Positions 1 to 6,805 of a DNA stretch of 24,862 nucleotides are shown here, in pieces. Source of the DNA: a virus; IMG/VR virus record IMGVR_UViG_3300028775_000026, positions 1 through 24,862 of that record; one strand, 5' to 3'. The notes beneath the pieces are model-generated. The model did no database searches, had not been told where the DNA came from, and saw only the letters and a list, made by a program, of their open reading frames with translations. Within the stretch, counting starts at the first letter, position 1. Every line of letters begins with the position of its first letter. The position numbers were made by a program, and so were the translations under genes.

Positions 1-690
1 GCGGCTTCGAGTCCCGAGCCTGCTTCAATGCCTGCCGGCGCACCTGTGCCGGCTTCGACACCGGTGGCGGGGGTCGTCTTTTTTGGCGACGATCAGGTCT
101 TCGGCGACGTCATCAACCAGTTCGGTATGGTGACGATGACTTCGCCAACTGAGCCGGCGGCGCTTCAGCCATTGCTCCAATCTGAGTTCAATGATTCTGG
201 CGTGACGGTCGCCAATACTTCGTCAGGCGGAACGTCGTCATCGTTGCAAAACGAACTGGCCGGTATGGATGGCATGGGCCAAGGCGAACGCGCCCGAATG
301 ATCTCATCGGGCGCCAGGATCGCGGTCGAGGCGCACTCGATCAATGATTTCCTCGGCGGCGAAACGGTTGAGGAATATCAGGCCGATCTCATCACGTGGG
401 TTGAGGATGCGCAGGCCAATGGCATTCAGCCTGTTTTGCAAGAGCCGTCGCCGGTCTGTGATGGATCCGATCCGCTTCAGCCAGAGTACGTCTCAGCCAT
501 TGATTCAGTCGGCCAGCAACTGAACGTGCCGGTGATCCCGATCTACAGCTATGTCCAGGGCCTCGCCAACTGGCAGTCGCATATGACGAACTGCGAGATT
601 CCGGACGCGTATCTGGATGGCCTGGAGGCGAAGCAGGCGCAGGCAGTCATTGCACCGCTTGTCAAAACGATCATCGGGGGGAAGTCATGA
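1..690 (+). CDS. SGNH/GDSL-hydrolase-like protein, 5' partial
   Basis: The frame is open from base 1, so the true start probably lies left of the window; the first ATG inside is at 28. The first visible residues are an Ala/Ser/Pro-rich stretch that looks like a linker after an unseen signal or lipoprotein sequence. The rest has an SGNH-like layout. A strand followed by GDDQ (bases 85-96) sits where block I GDSx is expected, a TSSGG turn follows, then SIND (about 337-348) where block III GxND is expected, and a helical C-terminus. The block I Ser is Asp here, and the usual DxxH near the C-terminus reads DGLE, so the catalytic Ser and His appear to be absent. Established family function is ester or acetyl hydrolysis. 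By inference this is a diverged or non-catalytic member. Its stop overlaps the next start (ATGA), which indicates coupling to the outer-membrane gene. The fold assignment rests on motif order only. Confidence 0.55.
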   Translation, partial: AASSPEPASMPAGAPVPASTPVAGVVFFGDDQVFGDVINQFGMVTMTSPTEPAALQPLLQSEFNDSGVTVANTSSGGTSSSLQNELAGMDGMGQGERARMISSGARIAVEAHSINDFLGGETVEEYQADLITWVEDAQANGIQPVLQEPSPVCDGSDPLQPEYVSAIDSVGQQLNVPVIPIYSYVQGLANWQSHMTNCEIPDAYLDGLEAKQAQAVIAPLVKTIIGGKS

Positions 691-1382
691 AACGCACAAC
701 AAGAAACGTTGCTGGCCGCGGTCGCCGCTGGCGCGCAGCAGTCGCCATCACCATAGGTTGCGCCGCAACAAGCGCGCATGCCGAATCATGGTTCCAGTTC
801 GAAGCCGGTATCGGCGTGGCAAAGTCCGCCGATTCTGGCGACAATGTCTGGATCCAGTACGCGATGCCTCACAAGGAGACGCTGACCACGCCCGCATGGA
901 TGGTCGGCATCACCGGCCAACCCCTGAGCCATCTCGCCTACCACGTCGATTTTGTCGACCTTGGCGAAGTCTCATCCAGCAGCCAGGCAGTCTACGACTT
1001 TGACTATGACGCGAATACCCACAAGGTGCTTCACTTTCCGGCTCCGGTCTCATCGCTTTCTGGATCGGGCCGCACGCTCGGCATCGCTCTCACGCTCGAG
1101 CCGAATTACACGTGGCACGACGTCCGGTTTGGCATCGAAGGTGGCCCATTCATCTTCCGGGGAACGTGGAACGTGTCAATCACGAACCCGGATGGGTCGA
1201 TGAAACAACTGGACCACGCGCCACAGGTTCAGATCGGCTACGTGGCGGGTGCATCAATCGGCTATAAGGATATAAGCCTGTCGTACCGGTACTACAGTGA
1301 CAAGGAAAAGTGGAACCCCAATCCAGGCCTCATCAAGCACACCAGCACGCTGATGGTCACTTACCGGCATAGCTTCTGGTGA
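687..1382 (+). CDS. Predicted outer-membrane beta-barrel protein, PagL-like (lipid A deacylase family?)
   Basis: The 231-aa protein begins with a very basic n-region (six Arg/Lys in the first 16 residues), a hydrophobic stretch and an AHA-ES signal peptidase site near residue 32. The mature part alternates polar and aromatic residues as in a small beta-barrel and ends in YRHSFW, a C-terminal aromatic typical of BAM substrates. Residues 200-215 (YRYYSD then NPNPGL) resemble the PagL 3-O-deacylase signature, in which a His-x-Ser-Asn is followed by NPG. Here Tyr202 occupies the His position while Ser204 is kept. If the relationship is real, the protein would sit in the outer membrane and act on, or bind, lipid A. 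It could equally be a generic barrel. The start overlaps the stop of the SGNH-like gene (ATGA), so the two are probably co-expressed and exported together. Confidence 0.6.
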   Translation: MKRTTRNVAGRGRRWRAAVAITIGCAATSAHAESWFQFEAGIGVAKSADSGDNVWIQYAMPHKETLTTPAWMVGITGQPLSHLAYHVDFVDLGEVSSSSQAVYDFDYDANTHKVLHFPAPVSSLSGSGRTLGIALTLEPNYTWHDVRFGIEGGPFIFRGTWNVSITNPDGSMKQLDHAPQVQIGYVAGASIGYKDISLSYRYYSDKEKWNPNPGLIKHTSTLMVTYRHSFW

Positions 1383-1388
1383 AGAGTA

Positions 1389-1408
1389 GAATACGCGTTA
1401 GAGTATTC
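1389..1408. other. Small inverted repeat before the 37-aa membrane peptide gene
   Basis: A perfect 6-bp inverted repeat (GAATAC, 8-nt loop, GTATTC) lies in the 37-nt gap between the barrel gene stop and the next ATG, directly before the AGGAGA ribosome binding site at 1409-1414. The stem is AT-rich and has no T-tract, so it is not a convincing terminator. It could be a weak mRNA hairpin or an operator half-site pair. Confidence 0.3.
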
Positions 1409-1419
1409 AGGAGAATCCG

Positions 1420-1533
1420 ATGCAGAACACAAAGTTCATGCTGTCATTTATTGGGGTTTCAGCGGTCATCTTGCTTTTTCTGATCGCCGCCGCTTCCGGC
1501 ATCCTTGCTGTCATTTTCGATTGGGTGTTTTAA
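1420..1533 (+). CDS. 37-aa single-pass membrane peptide
   Basis: The ATG at 1420 has a strong AGGAGA site 5 nt upstream. The peptide starts with a short polar N-terminus (MQNTKF), has a continuous hydrophobic segment from about residue 8 to 33, and ends DWVF. It encodes essentially one transmembrane helix. No family is recognised. It follows the outer-membrane protein gene and is the last gene of the plus-strand group, ending 25 nt before the convergent tail gene. Possible roles are a small inner-membrane accessory factor or a holin-like or toxin-like peptide. None is shown by the sequence. The ribosome binding site and uniform hydrophobicity make it more likely than chance to be translated. 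Confidence 0.55.
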   Translation: MQNTKFMLSFIGVSAVILLFLIAAASGILAVIFDWVF

Positions 1534-1540
1534 TTCCAAA

Positions 1541-1583
1541 CGCCGCCACCCGCCGAGCTAAACCACCTCATCGGGTGGCGGCG
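1541..1583 (-). terminator. GC-rich hairpin between convergent operons (putative terminator)
   Basis: A perfect 12-bp inverted repeat (1541-1552 with 1572-1583, CGCCGCCACCCG and its complement) encloses a 19-nt loop containing the minus-strand stop codon. On the minus strand the stem is followed by TTTGGAATTAAAA, a weak U-rich tail. The plus-strand side has none. It sits exactly where the left plus-strand group and the tail operon meet, so it most likely ends tail-operon transcription and may also block read-through from the left. Confidence 0.5.
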
Positions 1584-1758
1584 CCACGAACACCCACTGA
1601 CCATCTGACTCGGTAGCCCCCCAGTTGTCATTGGGTTGGGGCGCTACACTTGTGACGTCCACCCATACAAGTTCCGGATGAAACAGTGTGGCGATATCGG
1701 CATCTGTGGAAAATATCTCCATGACGATTCCTTTGTCAATACGCGCGTAGGTTTTCAT
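1558..1758 (-). CDS. Small tail-fibre-assembly-like protein
   Basis: The 66-aa product starts MKTYARIDKGIVMEIF and contains FHPELVWVDV and a Trp-rich tail ending PPPDEVV. This layout is seen in short proteins encoded just downstream of tail fibre genes, often annotated as tail fibre assembly or fibre-associated. The ATG at 1758 shares one base with the fibre stop (TAATG) and has GGGAG 8 nt upstream, so it is chosen over a longer in-frame start that would lie inside the fibre gene. The likely role is folding or attachment of the fibre, inferred from position and style. Confidence 0.65.
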   Translation of the reverse strand: MKTYARIDKGIVMEIFSTDADIATLFHPELVWVDVTSVAPQPNDNWGATESDGQWVFVAPPPDEVV

Positions 1759-3398
1759 TACGAATACTCCCAAATTTCCACATAGCCCTTGGACCCGAAG
1801 CCGCCAGCGAGTACGCCGCTTCCTGAGCCGCCAGCGGTTCCAGACCCGCCGCACCCTAGATTGCTTGCGGATGTTCCTCCCGTATTAAGCGGCACAATGC
1901 CTGTCGCTGGTCCTAACAAACTAGAGCTTCCGGCTCCTCCGTACATAAAAGTAGCACTCTGCGCCAAGGAGTATCCCTGGCTACCCCCGACGCACGCGAA
2001 GATGTTTGCCCCAACTGGCGCGCTGCTTGCCGAGCCGTTACTGTTGACATTGGGTGGCACCGTATTGTTTAGCATGCTTCCGCCCACACCTCCAGGCGCA
2101 GAGATCAAAGTTCCAACCGATGACGTTCCGCCATTTCCACCGGCGCTCCCGGCGGCTGCGATCCCCGCGGCTCCAATTGTTACGGCCTGGCTTGCCCCGA
2201 TAGCCGCAGCCAAAAACCTTCCCTCGCCATAAGCACCAGAACCGCCGGGAGATCCTAGGCTCGCATTGCCTGAGGATGGTATGGTTATGCCAGCGCCAGC
2301 GCCGCCACCACCCTGCACTTTGATCACGACCGACGTCATGCCTGCTGTTGGCGTGTACGTACCAGACGCAGCGAAGGTTTGGACATTAATCAAACGCCCC
2401 GTCGCCTGCCCAAGCTGCATGGCATGCAGCGGCTTCGTGGCCGGATTGATCTGTTCCGCGCCGCCGGTCTGGCTATTCAGCACCAGCTCGCCGAGGCTTG
2501 CACTATAGAGCGCGGTGTACTGTGAGCCGGCGACGATCTCACCGCCCTGCAGTGCTCCGGCCACTCCTACGAGATTGACCGATCCTCCGCCGGCGTTGAT
2601 CGTGCATGGACCGGTGTTGTTGTTTGCGGCCTTGAACGTGATTTCCTGCCCATCGGTGTAGGCAGTGAGAGCCGGCGTAAGCGAGAGCGCAATCTGGTTC
2701 GCCGTCGTGCTCGTATCGACTGCGTAGCCAGGGGAGCCCGTCTGCATCATCTGCAGCAGACTCGTGACCTGCGGCACGCCGGCCGGCACCGAGATGTTGC
2801 CGGACGTGACGGTGCTCTGGCCATTCGCAACCGTCACGACGGCAAGCGCAGTCCAGCCGCTGTCGACCGTCGGCGTGACTTGGGTGCCAGTGGTCGCGGC
2901 GGTACCGGCTTTGGCCTGAATGACGCAGACGCCCTGACGTTCAGTGGGCAGCGGGGCGCCCGAACCGCCCTGGCCGTTCAACGGGATCTGAGGATTCGCG
3001 CTGTTGAAGAACGGCAGCACGGCCGTCGTCGTGTCCTGATCCTGATACTGCGCTTCGATCAGGTAAGCGATGCTGAAGCCGCTCGTTGTCGGCGCAGGCG
3101 TTGAGATCGTCTGGGCCGCCATGTTGAGGCCCTGCTTCAGGATCATGTCGGTCGTGTCAGCCGGCAGAGAGCCCCAAGTCGTCGCATCGACGGCCGTCAT
3201 GCTGTAGATTTCGCCGATCCCGACAAGCACATTCAGCGCGGCAGGGGAATTCGGCGTGACTGGAAGCCCGCGCACGACGGTGTTACCACCGAATGCGGCC
3301 TGCGAAAGCTTCGCTAGGCCGATCATCGTTGCGCGTTGCGCGAACAGGAAGTCGACGCTGCGGCCCTGTTCAGACGTGTAAACAATTGGTCTGTCCAT
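1758..3398 (-). CDS. Tail fibre protein with glycine-rich C-terminal domain
   Basis: The 546-aa protein would form the host-recognition fibre. Residues 1-140 look like a conserved baseplate-attachment region. Residues about 220-320 contain a beta-rich shaft segment (near YTDGQEITF and a following NAGGG). After ATKPLHAMQLGQA, residues 340-546 form a glycine-rich module starting with a GTYTPTAG strand and then repeated GGGG-, GSPGG- and GGSG-type turns. This composition is known from fibre tips with polyglycine-type loops that bind receptors. It ends in KGYVEIWEYS, which is typical of such modules. The start has an AAGGAAA site 7 nt upstream. It lies downstream of the gpI-like gene, separated from it by the inverted HNH gene, and overlaps the small assembly-like gene by one base. 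Confidence 0.85.
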   Translation of the reverse strand: MDRPIVYTSEQGRSVDFLFAQRATMIGLAKLSQAAFGGNTVVRGLPVTPNSPAALNVLVGIGEIYSMTAVDATTWGSLPADTTDMILKQGLNMAAQTISTPAPTTSGFSIAYLIEAQYQDQDTTTAVLPFFNSANPQIPLNGQGGSGAPLPTERQGVCVIQAKAGTAATTGTQVTPTVDSGWTALAVVTVANGQSTVTSGNISVPAGVPQVTSLLQMMQTGSPGYAVDTSTTANQIALSLTPALTAYTDGQEITFKAANNNTGPCTINAGGGSVNLVGVAGALQGGEIVAGSQYTALYSASLGELVLNSQTGGAEQINPATKPLHAMQLGQATGRLINVQTFAASGTYTPTAGMTSVVIKVQGGGGAGAGITIPSSGNASLGSPGGSGAYGEGRFLAAAIGASQAVTIGAAGIAAAGSAGGNGGTSSVGTLISAPGGVGGSMLNNTVPPNVNSNGSASSAPVGANIFACVGGSQGYSLAQSATFMYGGAGSSSLLGPATGIVPLNTGGTSASNLGCGGSGTAGGSGSGVLAGGFGSKGYVEIWEYS

Positions 3399-3425
3399 TC
3401 TAAATTTCCTTAGAACTTCTATAAT
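3396..3425 (+). promoter_or_regulatory. Putative sigma70-type promoter of the HNH gene
   Basis: A perfect TATAAT -10 hexamer lies at 3420-3425, 34 nt before the HNH start codon. The -35 region is weak (TTCTAA at 3398-3403 gives a 16-bp spacer). The -10 overlaps an 11-bp inverted repeat TAGAA-C-TTCTA (3411-3421). The element lies in the 5' leader of the divergent tail fibre gene, so the two genes share this 60-bp region. Confidence 0.5.
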
Positions 3426-3458
3426 TTGGCTTTCGGCGATTCAGTGAGGAATTCGGAA

Positions 3459-3941
3459 ATGATCGAAATACCGCTCACGCAGGGCAAATCCGCGCTTATC
3501 GATGACGAGGATTTCGAACTCGTCTCAAAGCACAAGTGGTATGCAGAGAAGTCAGGCGACGGACGCCGCTGGTACGCCGCGACATCGATCCGGACTGCTG
3601 ACGGGAAAAAGACAACGATCAAGATGCACCGCTATATCAAGGGCATCACCGACCGGAGAATCGATTGCGATCACCGCGATCTGAACGGCCTGAATAACCA
3701 GAAGCTCAACCTACGTGTCTGTACCCGCGCGCAGAACATGCAAAACACGCCAGTCAAATCGAATAGCAGTAGCGGTCTTAAAGGGATCGTGCTGCATAAA
3801 TCGAGTGGCCTATGGGGCGCCCGCATCCGAGTGAACGGGAAGGTCAAATCGCTCGGTTATTTCTACACTCCCGAAGGCGCGCACGCGGCGTACTGCAAAG
3901 CTGCTGCCGAACATCACGGCGAGTTCGCCCGTACTGCCTAG
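3459..3941 (+). CDS. Free-standing HNH endonuclease with AP2 DNA-binding domain
   Basis: The 160-aa protein is a homing-endonuclease-type nuclease. The HNH_3-type core lies at residues 69-93: CDHRD (His72, Asp74), then N-LNN-LNLR and a QNMQN tail. It is followed by an AP2-like DNA-binding domain at about 102-155, with SGLKGI, then WGARIRVNGKVKSLGYF and a helix rich in Ala and His. The ATG at 3459 has TGAGGA 8 nt upstream and is preferred over a TTG at 3426. The gene is inverted relative to the whole tail operon and has its own -10 box. Its TAG overlaps the opposite-strand TAG of the gpI-like gene within one CTAG. Such genes are selfish elements that cut intronless alleles and spread by repair; the target here is unknown. 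Confidence 0.9.
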   Translation: MIEIPLTQGKSALIDDEDFELVSKHKWYAEKSGDGRRWYAATSIRTADGKKTTIKMHRYIKGITDRRIDCDHRDLNGLNNQKLNLRVCTRAQNMQNTPVKSNSSSGLKGIVLHKSSGLWGARIRVNGKVKSLGYFYTPEGAHAAYCKAAAEHHGEFARTA

Positions 3942-4594
3942 GGCGTGACTGGGTTGTCTTCGATGCGCATCCATACAACCGTTCCTGTCATCCGCGTCGA
4001 TTCGACCGCGGCGATGATCGCGGCGTCCGTGATGGCAGTAAGCGGTGTCTCGGACCATGCTCCGTACGAGTCCCATGACCAGCGCCACGAATCCAGTTCG
4101 CCGAGCGATTGCGCGTTGGTGATGGGCCGGTAGGCCGTGACGAAGCTCTGGTAGGGCATGGGAGCGCCCCATTTGCCGACACCGGTATCCCAGTAGAAGC
4201 CCCCATCCCAGCCGCCTGAGTCCGTCGTATTGCTCGGCTCGAAGATGTCCGGCACTCGACCTGTGATGAGCGTCAGCACCGCCGACATGTTGGCCCGCGT
4301 CGGCCCCTTCACGAACAGATTCGCAAGGATGCGGGCGCGGAAAGGACCGTCCTGCTCGTTCGGCAGTCGCGGCAGCGTCGTGCCGAAGAAGTCATTCGAG
4401 ATCAGGTCAAGGTAACCGTCAGTCGCCGTTGCGATGCGCGTCTGAAGCGTCGCGTAAGTGATCTGCGCATAGATCGTCGAGAGAGCCCACGCCGGCCCCT
4501 GCAGCGTCGCGTCGAAGTTCGGCGAGGACTGGAACCACGACTTCGGGATCTGCGCCTTCAGCCGCGCGAAAATATCAGCGATATCACCCTTCAT
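3938..4594 (-). CDS. Baseplate/tail protein, gpI-like
   Basis: The 218-aa protein follows the gpJ-like wedge gene with an ATGA overlap, the position held by P2 gpI and related proteins that link the wedge to the fibres. The N-terminal half is helical and contains LPNEQDGPFRARILANLF, and the middle has a Trp/Gly-rich segment (GGWDGGFYWDTG). The sequence then contains an aromatic-rich stretch before the C-terminus. The assignment rests mainly on position and length. Its stop is shared in a CTAG with the convergent HNH gene, so the HNH insertion left the reading frame intact. Confidence 0.7.
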   Translation of the reverse strand: MKGDIADIFARLKAQIPKSWFQSSPNFDATLQGPAWALSTIYAQITYATLQTRIATATDGYLDLISNDFFGTTLPRLPNEQDGPFRARILANLFVKGPTRANMSAVLTLITGRVPDIFEPSNTTDSGGWDGGFYWDTGVGKWGAPMPYQSFVTAYRPITNAQSLGELDSWRWSWDSYGAWSETPLTAITDAAIIAAVESTRMTGTVVWMRIEDNPVTP

Positions 4595-5772
4595 GTGATG
4601 CTCACCGTGCCCGCGATAATCTGCTGCTGGGCAGATGCCACCAGGTCAGACGTACCACCGTTGATGGTCAGGCCGGTGACGGGCAGCGTGACACCGGACA
4701 CACCCCAGATCACCGCATACAGTTGCGACCAGGACAGCGTGCCGCCCAGCGGGACCGCCGCAATGAAGTTTTCGATTGCCGTCGTCACCGCAGCTTCGAC
4801 ATTCGGCTGTGTGAAGCCAGCGGCGGCCGTCACACTCGCGGCAATGTTCGCCGTGAGATCCGTGGCCGCATAAACGGCGAATGTGATCGACAGCCCACGA
4901 ATGGCATTGATCGCGGCGTACACCGTATCGTGCAACTGCGTCGTGAAAGGCGAGATCACGACGTAGAAGAAGCCCATCTGCGTGGCGCCACCCAACGTCT
5001 GGTTCTCGACGATCTCGAACTGGATGCCCTGCTGCAGGCCTTCGATTGCCGAGACGACCGCCGAGTAGATCGCTGCGCGCAGACCTTGGATATAGGCTGC
5101 GAAGCGCGTCATCACGGCTTCATCGGTCTCTTGGTTGACGCCATTCGCGAACGAATTTGGATTCGTCACCGTGTCGACGCCAACGATGGCAGTCGAGATG
5201 GTCGTGATCGATCCCGCCGCGACGTTGGTCTGCACACCGGTGTTCGTCGCCTGGACCGTCGCCTGTCCACTCGTGACGCCGGCCGGAATTATGTAGGCGT
5301 TCGCCGCGACGTTGAAGTAGGTCTGCGTCGGGTCCGGGATGACCTGAAACGGCTGCGTCCCGTCGGCGGTTTGCGCCATCGCGCCGCCCGAATACGTTAC
5401 AACGCCCGTGGAACTGATCGAGGGCGTGCCAGCCGGAATCGTCGTCGCGTTAGTCGGCGTAAAGCGTGAGAACAGCACTTGTCCGATCGAGCCGACTGCC
5501 TGCTCGCGCGGCGGACACCCGAAATCGGCGATGAACGTGTCGACGTCCTCGCCTTCCGACGTCGACAGGCGCGTCACGTTGAGCAGCGTCATGATCAGCG
5601 ACTGCAGCCACATCGCCACGCCAGCCGTCGCCTCGACGCGGGCCAACTCAAGCGAGCCCACAACGAATGTCAGAAAGACCGCGATAGCACTGGGAATGGC
5701 CGCCACCGCCGACTGGATCGCCGCGACCTGCTGCTGGACGATTGTCGTGAAGCTTTGCTGGTTAAGAGCCAT
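4591..5772 (-). CDS. Baseplate J-like wedge protein
   Basis: The 393-aa length and pattern fit the gpJ/gp47 family of baseplate wedge proteins. There is a helical N-terminus, then LNVTRLSTSEGEDVDTF and GCPPREQA near residues 65-90, a beta region with TTIPAGTP, and the characteristic ETDEAVMTRFAAYIQGLR around residue 215-235. A C-terminal alternating domain with conserved Gly/Thr strands follows. In the family, J dimerises around the tube, contacts gp25/W and I, and drives the change that triggers sheath contraction. It overlaps the gp25-like gene by 11 nt and the gpI-like gene by ATGA, giving the conserved W-J-I order. Confidence 0.88.
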   Translation of the reverse strand: MALNQQSFTTIVQQQVAAIQSAVAAIPSAIAVFLTFVVGSLELARVEATAGVAMWLQSLIMTLLNVTRLSTSEGEDVDTFIADFGCPPREQAVGSIGQVLFSRFTPTNATTIPAGTPSISSTGVVTYSGGAMAQTADGTQPFQVIPDPTQTYFNVAANAYIIPAGVTSGQATVQATNTGVQTNVAAGSITTISTAIVGVDTVTNPNSFANGVNQETDEAVMTRFAAYIQGLRAAIYSAVVSAIEGLQQGIQFEIVENQTLGGATQMGFFYVVISPFTTQLHDTVYAAINAIRGLSITFAVYAATDLTANIAASVTAAAGFTQPNVEAAVTTAIENFIAAVPLGGTLSWSQLYAVIWGVSGVTLPVTGLTINGGTSDLVASAQQQIIAGTVSIT

Positions 5773-6148
5773 ATGCCGGGACGTTGAAGTTCAGGGTCTG
5801 CGGAACGCCGGTGGGCGCGTAGATATAGTTGATCGCCACGCTGAGGAGGCCGGTCGCGTCGTTCTGGTAGGTGAAGGTCGGAGGGGGCTGCTTCTGCACA
5901 TCGGCCTCAAGCGCCAGGACGCTGTTGATCAGCGACTTGATCAGCGCGAACTCTTCGACCGACAACGCATGGCCGACGAAGCGGCCGAGGCCAGCGCCGT
6001 AGGTCGGATGCCAGATGTATGTACCTGGTGGCGTCAGCAGCGCGCGCACAATACGCTGGTTCAGTTCCGTCACGCCGGTGGCAAGCAAATCGTCCCCTGA
6101 GGCCGAGAACTGTGTGTCTTGGCCCCACCAGTGAAATTCATCGGGCAT
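5762..6148 (-). CDS. Baseplate wedge protein, gp25/gpW-like
   Basis: The 128-aa protein has the gp25-like core: LNQRIVRALLTPPG near residues 30-43, then HPTYGAGLGRFVG, a helix with IKSLINSVL, and a terminal beta strand pair. The family lysozyme-like EPR core plugs into the sheath base and joins the tube baseplate to the wedges. It begins 9 nt after the spike stop and overlaps the J-like gene. The order (spike, gp25, J, I) is the standard one in contractile tails. Confidence 0.85.
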   Translation of the reverse strand: MPDEFHWWGQDTQFSASGDDLLATGVTELNQRIVRALLTPPGTYIWHPTYGAGLGRFVGHALSVEEFALIKSLINSVLALEADVQKQPPPTFTYQNDATGLLSVAINYIYAPTGVPQTLNFNVPAYGS

Positions 6149-6157
6149 CGTCTACTC

Positions 6158-6805
6158 TCAGGTCGGCGGGCTGGTCTGACTGCCGGCGCCGTGTTCGAGG
6201 TGGGTGTGGTTGTGCACGCTCTTGCCCTGCGCTGTCAGGTCGTTGTTGACCGTGACAGGGCCGTTGAGGGTCGCGTTGCCGCCCTGCGGGCCGGTTCCCT
6301 GCGTGACCTGACCGTCCAGTTCGATCGCGGGCGCAGACACGGTGGCTTCCGTGCCCGCGGTCAGACCGATCGTTTGGGTGGCCTGCATCACGATCGTCTG
6401 GGCCGAGAAATTCATCCCGGTGGCCGCGTTGAAAGTCATGGTTCCGTCGTTGTTCAGCTTGACGTAGGAACCCTTACTGTCGACGATCGCCGCTTGCCCC
6501 GATTGGACGACCGGGGGGCGCGCTGAATTGTTGAAGAAGCGTCCACCTACGACAGTCGCCTCGACCCGGCCATCCATGAAATCGAGCCGCACGGAATCGC
6601 CGATACCAGGCCCGAACACCGCACCGAAGTTGTTGCCGACCCAAGGGGCCGCGAGCGGAATGAAGCCCGTCTCGTCGGTGAGATTCGGCAGAATCAGCAC
6701 CTTGACCGTGTAGTCGTTCGGGTTGTACGCGCTGATCTGGCCGTACTTCGTGAAACTGAAGTTGCCCATGAACTCGGACACGACACGCTTGATGTGTTCG
6801 ATCAT
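6158..6805 (-). CDS. Baseplate central spike protein, gpV/gp45-like
   Basis: The 215-aa protein has an OB-fold-like domain (about residues 20-90, with PLAAPWVG and FGPGIGDSVRLDF), then a beta-rich repeating region to residue 190. It ends with HNHTHLEHG (His198, His200, His202), followed by a Gly/Ser/Pro tail. The H-x-H close to the C-terminus is the metal-binding tip seen in P2 gpV and Mu gp45 spikes. It would form the trimeric needle that pierces the outer membrane. It is ATGA-coupled to the hub gene upstream. Confidence 0.88.
   Translation of the reverse strand: MIEHIKRVVSEFMGNFSFTKYGQISAYNPNDYTVKVLILPNLTDETGFIPLAAPWVGNNFGAVFGPGIGDSVRLDFMDGRVEATVVGGRFFNNSARPPVVQSGQAAIVDSKGSYVKLNNDGTMTFNAATGMNFSAQTIVMQATQTIGLTAGTEATVSAPAIELDGQVTQGTGPQGGNATLNGPVTVNNDLTAQGKSVHNHTHLEHGAGSQTSPPT

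Noticed and set aside
3419-3622. A minus-strand frame inside the HNH gene
   Set aside because: It has no ribosome binding site, and the plus-strand frame has full HNH and AP2 motifs.
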